Assembly: GCA_025331125.1 (NCBI GenBank)
Contig: JAOALB010000101.1
Coordinates: 41,908-105,907, forward strand
DNA length: 64,000 nt
Direction: 5' to 3'
DNA from: Mycogone perniciosa
Lineage: Eukaryota > Ascomycota > Sordariomycetes > Hypocreales > Hypocreaceae
Shown here: positions 10,836-22,900 of the stretch, piece by piece
How the letters are laid out: each line of letters starts with the position of its first letter
How positions within the stretch are numbered: the first letter of the stretch is position 1
Notes under the pieces: model-generated
Databases searched by the model: none
What the model was told of the DNA's origin: nothing
The model's input: only the letters and a program-made list of their open reading frames with translations
Position numbers and translations under genes: made by a program

Positions 10836-12611
10836 ATGAATGGGGACAGCGCATTTATTATTATAGAAGTCAATACGGAATCTCTTTTATAGCTCAGACT
10901 CACTATTTAAGAGGTATACTTAAACCCCCTCGCGACCGAAAAGTAAGGCAATGTGGTATTAAAAATAATACTCTAAAAGCTGGCCGCTGAAATTATCGAA
11001 TATATCGCCAAGCACCTTCATCTAAAAGATATAGTAATGCTTAGGGTATGCTGCCGGCGATTTGCAGACATTTTAGCCTCGCTTTACTTAGTGGTGGCAG
11101 TTTAGTTTAATATTAATAATTATGACTTTTAAGGAATTGTCCTCTCTCTAGTAAGGCCTCCGGAGCGTAAAGACGTATCGGATCAGGATTTTACGCCTTT
11201 CCAATTACTATTAACAGAAAGTCTAAAAACGCTTTAGATATTTAAGAAATATAAAGTAAACTAGTATATATCTATACAAGTATCTGTATATTTACTTTAA
11301 CTATTAAGTTATATTTATTTGTACTGGTATTGCTGGACTTGGCCAGATCTAAGATTAAGTACTGGATTATGCTGGTATAGACTTAGGTTTTGCGCTTGTT
11401 TAGGAGGCGGCTCTGCTTCCACCTGCTTGCAGATTATAAACTGCTTATGCAATAGATGTCAGAAGTTTATTAATGATTCACCGTGCTAAAAATGTATATT
11501 ACATTGCTAGGAGCTCCCTTAGTTGTCTTTACTGAGCCCCGTTTACGTCGCTGCTATCCGAGGAGAGGATAAGATTATAGAGTTTATCCTTTAGTAATGC
11601 ACTATAGTTAATATTAATAACAGATAAAGCCTAAAGGACTGAATTAGTCCCCTTTACCTATTTATTATATATAACTGGCTCTTTATTGCAAAGCAGCTAT
11701 TATAATAGGGATATCCACTTAGTATACTAGGATTTGGATCTATAGCCCTTTACTGCGCTGCTGCTAAAGGTCATTTATGCCTAGTAGAACACTTAATAAA
11801 TATTTACAGCCAAGATATTAATACTAAAGATTATTGGGGATTCACTTTACTTATACTATATATTTTATCGCTAAATTCAGCACCTAGCCCTAGATTAATA
11901 GAGGATAAGAAATTATCTAAATTGTTTGACCTTAGTGCTAATGTTAATGCTAGAGGTTTGAAAAATTACATTTCCCTGCGCATCGCTTTATTAAATGGTC
12001 GCTTTAATATAGCTCTGAGAGTCCTTAAGAGAGGGTATAGCTTAGCTCTATTCGATAATAAACTACCTATACAGGATCGGCTCTGCCTATTTAATGGGAA
12101 TAGTGCTACTTGTACCCCGGACGTTATTACGAGCAGTTTTCTCGTGGCCTTGCATAAACGTATTAGTGACCAGGACCAGCTCTAAGGCTATTGGCGCCTC
12201 GTTGCGAGACATTTACTCTCCCCTGGTGATGCTGATGTTAATGATGTCATTTTTGCCCTGTCTGCAATATATAGAAACTCTGCTGAACAGTCCTCTCGTT
12301 CTTAGAATCGAAAGAAAGCTAAGGCTCTCGAATAACTCGGTCGATTTATGAAAGCTTATATACTGTATACTAATAGTGCAATAACCTATTTAAAATAGGG
12401 CCAACTACTGATAGAAGGTATGAAAGAGACCTGTAAGTAGACTAAGCGTTCTATTTACAGTCTTATAGTAGATTTAGTATACTATAGTGGGCCGAAGTAT
12501 AGTTGAGAGGCAGTCTTTATAGGCCGAGCTACTAAAGCTAGGAGGAATTCTAGAGGGAGGAAGCGAATATAGGAAATGCCGCTAAGCCTAGATAAACGTC
12601 GCAAAGTGTAA
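10836..12611 (+). pseudogene. F-box and ankyrin-repeat protein, inactivated by RIP
   Basis: A single frame (592 codons including the stop) runs from ATG 10836 to TAA 12609-12611. About 25 internal TAA/TAG/TGA codons fit C-to-T or G-to-A changes, and there is no frameshift. Residues 48-85 form an F-box (AAEIIEYIAKHLHLKDIVML, then a CCRRFAD motif). A cysteine-rich middle part follows (CLCNRCQKF). Ankyrin-type repeats come next, at about residues 299-335 (IALYCAAAKGHLCLVEHLI) and about 363-400 (ANVNARGLKNYISLRIALLN). F-box proteins bring substrates to SCF ubiquitin ligases and ankyrin repeats usually bind the substrate, so the ancestor was probably a substrate receptor. The last part (12360-12611) is basic and less certain. 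The clear stretch at 11922-12185 is simply the longest piece without a stop. Confidence 0.85.
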
Positions 12612-12616
12612 TATAA

Positions 12617-13825
12617 TTTCTTTCAGCTAATTTAAAAGCCCTTAGTCTAAAGGAGACAGTGCCTTTATTAATAGTTTTTAAAGGTAGATATAAAGCTTTG
12701 GAGTTTATAGCCAGGGAAGCCAAAGACATGATTGTTAAGTAAATAGAATTACTAGACTAGCTTGTTTTCGCATCCTGTATTTAAAAATAGCTGCTATGGG
12801 AAGTATATAAAACCTATAAATATCGCTAACTCGATAGAGCGAATGCCTACCCTGCCACTTAGGCTAACTATTATATCGGAGCAATATTCTCTACTTTAGC
12901 CCAGTCTAGGTTAAAGCAGGACCCGGACTTAGCCGGTTTTTATACTAGTTAGCTTAAAATATACATTTAAATATAGGCTATATTAGCTATAATTAAAGAT
13001 ATAGGTTTATATATAAAATAGCAATAAAGTATTTTAGGTAAAACTTATATTTAAAAATACTAGAGTCTGAGATAACCCTCTTCTATTATAAAGGATATAC
13101 TAACCCCTTTAAATATTAATTTACTGTATAATAGCCAGGACTATCTAAGAGTTTTACCTTATACCTCTCGACTATAAGAACTCGATATTGGCCAGTTTAC
13201 TAAATCTAGTGTTACTGCTATTATTTCTTCCCTGTTTTATAAAGCAATTTCTTTATAAGATTTAGGAAATTCTCGCTATAGTTAAGATAGCCTAAAGCTA
13301 GGAATACCGAATCTCAGCCGCCTTATTATTAAATAGGGTAGAAGATAACCTAGGTTAATATAGATTAAGATTATCGTGGCCTATATTATTTAATCCTTAC
13401 ACTTATAGTAATATATATATAGTCTATATATACCCGGGGTATAATTAGTATAGTACCTCTATAAGTAATAGTGGAAGGAGAACTAGGCATTTTAGGCCCT
13501 GTATATTGCTCTGTTAAAGATCTACTACTGGCTCTGCTGTAATATAAATGATACCCTTAATCGAATAGGATATTCTATACACCCTACTAGCGAGAGCACC
13601 CCTGCCTTATAGTGCGCGTTAAACTACAGTACCCGCTAAATGCTAAGCTAGAAGTACTAGAATGGCCTTTTAAAGGAAGCTGCCTTGCAGGCTTATAATT
13701 AAGTACCTGATAAGCATGCTGCATTAAGGTTACGTTATGCTTTAACCCCCTGCATTAACGCAGGTTGCCTTACTCCGATTACTTAACTTAGTTGCACTAT
13801 AAAGGGAATTAGGAGGGAAGTGTAA
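12617..13825 (+). pseudogene. RIP-mutated gene, about 400 codons, unknown function
   Basis: Plus-strand frame 2 is coherent from about 12617 to a TAA at 13823-13825. It contains dozens of internal TAA/TAG codons, no TGA and no apparent frameshift. Readable parts include KALEFIAREAKDMIVK near the start, YYIGAIFSTLAQSRLKQDPD, and IGYSIHPTSESTPAL towards the end. The composition is that of a soluble helical protein. I do not recognise it. It begins only a few bases after the F-box/ankyrin frame, in a different reading frame, so it is either a separate gene or a further exon after an intron I cannot place. Confidence 0.55.
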
Positions 13826-14100
13826 AGTATAGACTAATATACACTCACTTATATATACCTATATAAAAAAAGGAGAGATATAGATTATAATTTGAAGTTA
13901 CTGTGATTCTGTCTATATATATTAGTTTTACTGTTAATTCCCTGCAATAATATATACTGTATATATATTTAGCGTAACCTGGATATTTTGTCTACTCGCT
14001 AAGTATACTGTATAAAACTATTATTATTAACTAGCAGTATATCTATAAATTATAAAGTTAAATTTCTAGGGGTATATTTATTTAAATTTATATATATATA

Positions 14101-15522
14101 AAATTTAACCTATATTTTATAAATATTTCCTAGCTAAAAAATAAGTAAACCTACTATTATTTTAGCTATAAAATAAACTTAATAAGATTTTACTTTTATA
14201 ATAAATTTAATTTCTTAAATATAGATTAGTTAGTTTTAGTTAAGCTTATATTCCTTAAAATAGTTAATATAAGTTTTAGTGCAGGTATATTAAAGCTAAT
14301 AAGTGTAATAGTAGGCTATCCTGCCTTATATATAATAACTTATCTAAACATTAAATCTATTTAAAAGGATTTAGTTTTGCCTTTATAGCGCTCTTTAATT
14401 TTAACTCTCTTAATTATAAATAGCTTGCCTACTTTTAGCCAGTATTTCCTATATACTACTTATTACTGCAGACTGGCTTAAAGGCAGGCAATTACTATTT
14501 AGCTTAAAGTAGTTTTAAATTAGCACTTAGCATTACGCTTAGTTATTTCCTCTTTAATTAGTAAGGGTTTTAATATTTAAAAAATTAAATACTTTATACT
14601 AGTGCTTAAAGCCTAGGCCTAACTTAGATACCTCTATAATAGCTTTAAGATCTTAACAGCTATTTAATTTTATTTATTAAGAAAAGTATTATTATTTATT
14701 AAAGCGCTTATAAACATTTAAGATATTTAAACTATACAGTATATAAAGTAGGCCACTTAATATTTATCAATTCTTTGCTGCTCTTTACTTTCTATTTAAA
14801 TTAAGTGTAAGTTTAACTAATTGAAGCGGCAGTAAAAGATTAAAAGCTGGCCGGATAGGTTAAAAGATAAAAGACTAGTATTTAAAGAGAGAACTCGGGA
14901 GAGATTCTGCCTAATTCTAGTAGCTACTCTAGCTTTTAGAAGCTAGTGTAAACTAAATCCTAATAAGCTTAAAGAGCTCCAGCAAAAGTTTACAGAAGCC
15001 ACAAGTTTAAACAAGCTCAGGCAGAAGGAAATCGAAAAGCTTTTTAACTCTAAAAACGCCCCCGAGAATAAGTTTAGAGAACTATAGGCGGCGTATAAAT
15101 CTGCGCGGAAAGATATCGAGGAGCTTTATGCATATAACGCAAATTTACAGCACGAATTTGCCAGAGCACTACAGGAAGCCAACACGCATTACCAGATCGA
15201 CTTGAACAACCTCGCCATTCTTAATGGCCAGTACCAGACTGACTTGAACAACCTTGCCATCCTTAATGACCAGTACTAGCAAAAGCTTAAACAAGTTAAA
15301 AGCCAGCTTGCAAAAGCCTTTGTTAAAGCATAATAGCTCTGTACCTAGGCTGAATGGTTTACATCCTTTAATGGTAGGGAATAATAGCAGCTTACTATTG
15401 AAATATAAAGACGAGGGTAAACAGCCAAGGACGCCGGATTCTTAGGAAACAGAAAAATAAAGGCCCTTTTGCAAGACTATTAGCGATATACTTTAGTTAA
15501 TGTATATTCAATTTAATGCAAT
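14101..15522 (+). pseudogene. RIP-mutated coiled-coil protein gene
   Basis: Frame 1 of the plus strand stays coherent from about 14101 to a TAA near 15520, roughly 470 codons. The 5' two thirds are heavily mutated. From 14880 on the DNA is nearly normal and the protein is clear: a long charged, heptad-like region beginning NPNKLKELQQKF and including QKEIEKLFNSKNAPENKF, broken by only a few TAG/TAA codons. A 14-residue unit, QxDLNNLAILNxQY, is present twice in a row. Proteins of this shape are structural or scaffold-like. Fungal heterokaryon or NACHT-type proteins also carry such helical regions, but I see no NTPase motif. It is the third of four consecutive dead genes in one orientation. Confidence 0.6.
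15193..15276 (+). repeat. 42-bp coding tandem duplication
   Basis: Two adjacent copies of a 42-bp unit (cagatcgacttgaacaacct... and cagactgacttgaacaacct...) encode QxDLNNLAILNxQY twice in the coiled-coil pseudogene. They differ at only a few positions, and some of the differences are C/T or G/A changes. Confidence 0.85.
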
Positions 15523-15818
15523 CTTTGCTAATAGGAATTTTCAAGCTGTGTTTTCAATTATAGCTAATCTGCTATATCTATCCTAATCGTCTAATTAGTT
15601 TTATACTTAATTATTAATAAAACCTAATCGACTAGTTACTATACTCCTATAGCCTTTACTATATATATATAACTCTTGTATTGAAAGGTCTAGAGGCAAG
15701 AGACTATATAGATTAGTATATTTTAATATAAAAGAATAAAGCCAAGAAACATTTCTATTTAATAATGCTTTCAGGCCTAGTCAGTGCTTAATCGCTGTTA
15801 TGTAATATAGTAGCTATT

Positions 15819-17757
15819 ATGTTTTAGTGTATACGCCCAAGCTCTGTATCCTAATTTATAAATATTGCATTTGCCTGCTTCCTGGATAGTTTTACTAAGC
15901 GATACTTCACTACTGCAAGCAGTAGTACACAAATCCTATACTGGCCTCTTAACTGCTACTTAATCTAACCGAGTATAGAACTGAGAAGAATTATAAACCC
16001 CCCTATAAAAGCCAATGCACTATTTAGTACTATTAACATTAACTGTAGTTTAATGTAACTGTTTTCGCTGAGAATCTGGAATGGTTCCCGACTATCCCAC
16101 CAAATTATTAAAGCTATAATTACCACACAAAAATGTAATGCCATAAGTATAGCCCATAAAGATTCAACTCCAGATTAGGTTAGCTTTTAGAGGGCAATCC
16201 TGAATCTATTGTGGAAGAGGAGGATAACCTTAAAAAAGATAAATCTTATCTTTCCAGGTCGATAGGTGTTGTTTAATGGATATACAAGCTTAATTATCTG
16301 CACTATCTTAGCAATAATCTTCTCCCTGGTAACCATAAAAGAATACCTCGGCACTATTAATAAAAAGTACAGTAACCCTTTTCTAGGCAACCAGGCAGGG
16401 GTAATTAAAGAAGGTGGCAAGATGTCCTATTCTAGAGGATATAAATAAAGCTGCTAATATAAGCCTAGAGATAGAGAGGAGACAGCTAGTCAGAATTAAT
16501 GCCTAATTGCTTTAAAGAAGTAAAATGGACCACTTTAATGCCTAAAACGTTTAATAGTAATCATTATCTCGCTTCTTTAATAGAATTATCCACTAAAGGT
16601 AAAGGATGAGGAAGACTATTATCCCAGTGAACGTAATCGATATTTCAATAATTTAAAGAAATGCAACTTCTATCTCTTTATACACTATAAAGGAAAATCT
16701 TATTTTAGAATAGTGGCAAGGTTACTAGGAGCGGATATAGAATAAGAGCGAAATATAGCTATATTTAAAGTAGCAAACACCCAAGATATATAGGGGTTTT
16801 AATTACCTACTACAGGTACTTTAGGCCAATGCCTAACTGCAGTCTTAACCCCGGATATATTGCATTTAGAGTAAGTTATTATATTATATTAATGCGCTTA
16901 TATATTAATAAACCTAATAAATATATATATATTTAAAGGGCTAAGCAAGCAGGAATTTTTAGTTGCAGAGTGCTAGGTAAGGGATTTCCTTTTTACCTCT
17001 ATATAGAAAGCCTACGAGTATAATACTTTCGCCAGTTAATTAAAACCAGGCTTAATAAAGCATTATTAGTAATAGAGTTTTAAAGGTTATAAAGAATAGG
17101 ATTTATATAATGCCTTACCTGTTATTTTATTTCTTGAAAATGCCTATCGGCAATTTTATCTCTATTATTATAATTAATATATTGCGGAACTTTTTTACTA
17201 AGCAATAGGAATATAGGTCCTATCCTCCTCTAATTTACATAAATTATTTAAAGGAGCTAAGCTAATCGAGGTTTAGGTATAGGAATCTAAAGTGTAATAT
17301 TTACTAAATTAGGTTAAAATAGCAGCAGTAACAATACTATATTTAGTTTTAATTATATAAGTTTTAGGCTTTGCCCTTTAAGTAAACTGACTATCAGTTA
17401 TTTAAAAGATAACTTTTATAGTATTGCAAATAAATTAAGCTATAATTATAGGCTTTAATTAAGCCTAAACCCTTAAAAGTAATCCTCTGCTAATACTATA
17501 ACTGCCTAGGCGAAATTTATTACTGTCTCCTTTATAGTCTAAAGATATAGGCCGACCTATAGTATAAGCACCGCAGCGGATAGACCTATTGCTTTTATAT
17601 TTTCTTTAGGATATCTAATAGGTCTGGTTTAATAACTGTTAGGTAGGTCTCGGAGTAGGTTATTATACCAGCTATAATGTTCTAGAGTTTTAACTGCGCT
17701 AAGCTTTATAATTCTTTCGCCGCAAAATAATATATAAGTAAAATAAATATTTTAGTA
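15819..17757 (+). pseudogene. RIP-mutated gene with a membrane-type segment, unknown function
   Basis: Plus-strand frame 0 can be followed from an ATG at 15819 to about 17757 (some 640 codons) with TAA/TAG interruptions only. The first half is lightly mutated. A hydrophobic stretch, LIICTILAIIFSLVTI, lies at about 16296-16343 and looks like a membrane helix. It is followed by a charged turn and, later, FNNLKKCNFYLFIHYKGKSY. The second half is more strongly mutated. I cannot name the family. The frame between 16450 and 16600 is stop-rich, so two genes or an intron are possible. This is the last of the co-directional dead genes that start near 7.6 kb. Confidence 0.5.
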
Positions 17758-19556
17758 AAGGCTATAGTAATAACACTAATAGGTTTAGTTATACTATAGG
17801 CAGTTAATAAATAGCAGAGCTTTTATCTTTTATATATATATTAAGTATAATGAAATTAAGATGCAAAATTAATAGCTGGGATAATTTAGTATAAATTTAG
17901 TTATAAGGGACTCTATCCTTTATAATATATAAAATATAGTAAATACTTTAAAAAGATTATATACAGATATATATAATATATAAAAGATTAAAAATTTATA
18001 ACCCCCTTTACTAAATAGTCTATACGCTTAAATTACTTATATAACTGGCCCTGCCTTTATAGTTGCCTTTATTACTATCTCCTAGTAGTTTTTAAATGCA
18101 GAATATATAATTTAAAAGACTAGTAAAATTTATATTAATTATTAATATATTACTAGAATTTATATAGTAATAATGTATTATATATAATTAGATAAATGCT
18201 TTTAGCGAATTATTTTCCTTTCCTATAGTTTATATAATAAATTATACTTTATTTATAGTGTATATATATATATATACTAAATATAGTATTTAGTTTAGCT
18301 GTAATAGGTTAACTAAAATGAATATCTATTAGTTTAAGTTTAGCAAATTGCTTAAAGTATAGACTATATATACTATATATAGCTTTTACTATACCCCTAC
18401 TATAGTATATATATATATACTTATTAAGCTAAAAGTAGCTATTTAATAGGCTTACCTTTAGGCAAGCAATTTATTTTTTCCTATTTTTACTTTCCTATAA
18501 GGCAATTTCTAGATTCTTTACACTATACAGTTAATACTAGCTATTATAAATTATACTAATAATACAGCAGTTAATTTTCTAGTTATTTATATATACTTTA
18601 TATAAAAGTGTAAGTATTATATTTGCAGTAAGCTAGCCTTACACCTTATCTCTAAATAGCCGTTTTATATTAGCTATAAACTAAAAAAGTGGATACTTGT
18701 TTTAGTTAACCCTAATATAGTATAATCGATGCATTTAGGCTTAAATATTTCCTCCCCTTTTAGCTTTTCGGCTATAACTAAGTATATATATATATATCCA
18801 CTATTACCTTGAAAAAAGAGAGACTGTATATAAAAAGAAGCTATTTATATATATAACTGTATATGTATAATGCTGTTAGTTTAATAGTTTAATCCCTTTA
18901 TAGTTGGCTTGATTGGCAATTAAGCAGAATACTTAAACCGCTGCGCGCTTAGCGCCAAACCAGCTTATATATATAGAGAGCTTAATATTTATATAACTAC
19001 CCGCTCCATCTAGTCTTATTTTATTAACAGAAATTAAAGCCAATAAATAACAGTTATATAAATAATAGCCAAAACAATATATTAGTCTTTACTAAAGAGA
19101 TAAGCATTTATTATTAACTAATTAATTCTATATATAGTACTTCGGAACTATATAAAGTTATACTTAAGACATAAATATATATATAACAGTTTAGTAATAT
19201 TAACCTATATAGAGGTATATACTATATATATTTCTAGAGAAAGGAGGATAATCTTAGAATATTTTTGCAGTATTTAGTTTTAGCCTGCTGTTATTAATAT
19301 ATTGTATCTCCCTGTTCTATTTTAAATATAGGCCTAATTACTTTATATATATAAAGTAAAATTTATTTACCTCTCTTTAATTAATAAAGGCTATACTATA
19401 TATAATATATATATATATAAATATATCTATTATACCTTATAAAAAGAGCACTATTAATCTATTATATAAACACTAGCTATATGACTATTATCTTTACTAT
19501 TCCTATTTTCTTTTAATATATTAGCAGCGTTATAGATATAGCGGATATATCCCTAG
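17758..19556. other. TpA-rich spacer, no gene seen
   Basis: Very A+T-rich DNA with many short (TA)n runs (for example near 18260 and 18400). No frame, inverted repeat or element end that I can support was found. It ends at the CTTAG target site of gypsy A copy 1. Confidence 0.5.
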
Positions 19557-19561
19557 CTTAG

Positions 19562-19949
19562 TGTAACAATCCAGGTTAGTTCTTTAACAGCTAAACCGAG
19601 GTTTATGGGTTTATATTGATAGAGAGGTTAGGGATAAATACTAAGTAGGGCAATATAGTTACTATTCTGTAAAACGGGTAGTTTAGGTGAATGATTGTAT
19701 TAATAACTGTCTAAGTAACTATACTAAATAATTGTAATTTATCCAGTTTTATATATAAAGGATATATATAGTAAATATATTTAGATCGTTTAAATTATAG
19801 CGATCCTGTTAATCTAGCATTACAGTTGTATACAGTAATCCCTTTTATAAAATTACACTTATAGTTATAATCTATTAATAATTAGTTAAAGGTTTTAATA
19901 TTTTACTGTAATCCTATAACTAAGTCTTTAATATAGTCGGGTTATAATA
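19562..19949 (-). repeat. Left LTR of gypsy A copy 1 (3' LTR in element sense)
   Basis: Starts tgtaacaatcc and ends ggttataata, formerly close to ggtcatgaca as in the right LTRs. It is 388 bp and strongly RIP-mutated along its whole length. Confidence 0.92.
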
Positions 19950-19955
19950 TTATAT

Positions 19956-19963
19956 CCCCCTCC
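19956..19963 (-). other. Polypurine tract of gypsy A copy 1
   Basis: ccccctcc on the plus strand (ggaggggg on the element's coding strand), next to the left LTR. This is the primer site for second-strand synthesis. Confidence 0.8.
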
Positions 19964-22900
19964 TATTAGTTTTATCTTTAAAACCTATTAGTTCTTTTAT
20001 AAATTTTATCTGTTTATTCTTTTTACTTTTCCTATACTAATACTATAATAAATTATATTGCTAAACCTTATACTTATAAATCCAATAAGCGTGCTTTATT
20101 TACTTCTTTAATTCTTTTTACAGGCAATCCTACTAATATACTTTATACTTTTTACTTTTAAAAGAAATTAGTTTATCGGATAATAAGCAACTCTTTAAGG
20201 TATAGCGAATATATACGTTAAGGCTGTTCCTGCAATAGGGTTTTAGTTACTTTATTTTATATACTCCTCTCTTCTCCTCTCCTCTATACCTCTCCACTAA
20301 CTTTTCTAGTTATATATATACTTAAACAGCAGAAAAAGCTTAAGCTGGAAAAGGATAAAGTAAATAAAAAGCTAAAGGGTTTTTATTTTTATCTAGTAGA
20401 GCTTTAATTGCAGATTATAGTAGCTGCAGGGCATTTAAACTGCATTTAGTATATTAAAAAGAAGGTGTATAAGCAATATATTAAACTTTTAAACAGGGGC
20501 TGCAGGGTTTAAATAAAGAGGATAGCAAGCTGCCTTTTTTATCTGTTTAGGAGGCAGAGGTAGTGACTGATTTCTAGTTGCTGGGGGTGCCTGTTAAGGT
20601 AGATTAGGCTTCTTTAAGGCTTAGCGATAATTTTGCAGACTTAAATCCTTTAATCTTAAGGACTAGTAAAACTATTTAAGTTTATTTTTAGCGTTTAATA
20701 GGTGTTTACTAGGTTCCTAAGAGTTATATTCCTCTCTATAGTTTTTCTATTTAACTAGGTATTAGCGTTTATTATTTTCTGCTTTTATAGCTTTAACGTC
20801 TTTAACTTTATATTTTTCTTTAACTACTAAAACTTTAATTAAGTTTATAATTAATCTATTTTCTAATTTGTTTTATAATATGTTCTTAAATAATAAAATA
20901 TGAAATACTAGGTAGATCTAAATACTGTCTAGTAGTATAAGTTTATAAGTAACTTTTAAAATAACCTTTTTAACCAGGTAAAGTTTAAGTTTCTTAAAAT
21001 CTAATTTATTGCTTAATTATATTATTTTAATATTTATAGTCTTTTTTCCTAGCGAATATTAATATAAATAAACTATATCTCCCTTTTTATAAATTAGTCC
21101 CTTTTATTTATATTTATTAGTATATTTCTTTATTTTTTCCTATATAAAGTAAAACTATACCTATATTTCTTTATATAACTGCTTTATATCTTTAACTTTA
21201 ATTTATACTTTATTAATATATAGGCCTTTCTTTAGCGCTTTATATATATCTAGTATAAAGCTATAGTTAGCGTATATAAAGCTAAGTCTAGTTAACTTTA
21301 AAATATCGCTATTATAAAATATTTATATAATAAATAGTTTCTATACCTGATCATCTTAATTAAAGTTAATATAACTTCTTAGATAAACTTTAATAACTAA
21401 GTATATCTGTTTATTTATTTTTGGATCCTTTTTAATAGATTAAGATATACTTAAATTTTAAATGGTATTCCGTATAGCGGATCTGCCTTTTAAAGAGTTA
21501 TTAAGCTATCGCGAAATATATAATATTCTTATAGTTAATATATACCTTAACCTTATATATTTCTTTTAATAGGTAATATTACTATTCTTTAAATGTAAAA
21601 ATAATAGTAAGGAATTCTTTATTATATATTAAATAGTTTAGTTCTGCGCTATATAGTGCTTTAAAGTAAAAGGCAATAGGGTATAGCCTACTATTTTCGC
21701 CCTTTTAATTAAATTAAGCTCTTATAGTAAAGTTAAAAGTATTTATTTTAACTTTTATTTCTTTAAATAAATTAAATATAATAAATATAGGTTTTTTTAA
21801 AATAAATTACTTAAGCTTATTAAAGGCTTCCTATATATTTAATACCTATAAAAGCTTTTAATTCTTTTTAGTAAATTTATAAAGAGTTTATATAATACTT
21901 TTATAATTTTTAATAAATTATTAATAATAGTTAATAAATCTTAAAACGCTTTAAACTTCCTTAATAATTATAGGTATAGGCTAGTCTTTTACTGGTTATA
22001 CTTTTAATAGATCTATATAAATTTCTTTAAAGGTAATAATATACTTTAAAAAAATAACTTTCTGTATATAGAATTTGCATTTCTCTAGTTTTATAAATAG
22101 TTTAATATTTTATAGTGTTTATAATACTTTATAGATATATACTTTATATTTTTTAAAGGTTTCTAAAAAGATTAGGATATTATTTAGGTAAATAACTATA
22201 AACATATCGAGGTATTCTTTTAATATATTATTAATTATTTTTTAGAATATTATAGGGGTATTAATAAAACCGAAAGGTATAACTAAATATTTAAATAAGC
22301 TATATTTAATTCGAAACGCAGTTATTTATTTATATCTTTCTTTAATTTAAATAAGGTTATAAGCGCCTTTAAAGTCTAGCGCTATAAACTATTTCTTTTT
22401 ATATAGTTTATCCTATAATTTTATAATTAATAGTAGTAGAGTTTTATCTTTAATAATAGCTTTATTAAACTATTAGTAATCTATAATTAACTATAGTTTA
22501 CCTCTTTTTTTTAATATAAATATAATAAGATAGTTTACTTTTAATAAAAAGGGTTAAATATATCCTTTAGCTAATATATTATCCAGATAGTTATATAAGC
22601 TTTTAAGCTTTTTTTTATTTAGGTTATAAATTTTATAAAAGGTAGTATTAGCATTATCTTTAAGCTTAATAATATAGTTTTATTAGCTATACTCTAGTAG
22701 TTTTATATTAAATATTTCCTTAAATAGTTTATTATACTTTTAGTATTCTTTAAAGATATTCTATAGCTATTTTAATAATACTATTATTTTAAGGCTTTTT
22801 ATTTTAAGTATTTTATTAATATTATTAAATACTTTCTGTAAAAAAGTAATTATTTTTTAAATTTATTTATGTTTCCTTTTACTTTACTTAAATCTTACTT

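Noticed and set aside
12094..12351. 85-codon plus-strand open frame
   Set aside because: It overlaps the F-box/ankyrin frame in another phase; the ankyrin frame is the one with recognisable protein.
16187..16420. 77-codon minus-strand open frame
   Set aside because: Antisense to the plus-strand pseudogene at 15819-17757; no motif.
7640..17757. Block considered as a Starship with a DUF3435 captain
   Set aside because: None of the stop-masked frames shows the tyrosine-recombinase motifs I would expect, and no element ends were found; kept only as a hypothesis in the findings.
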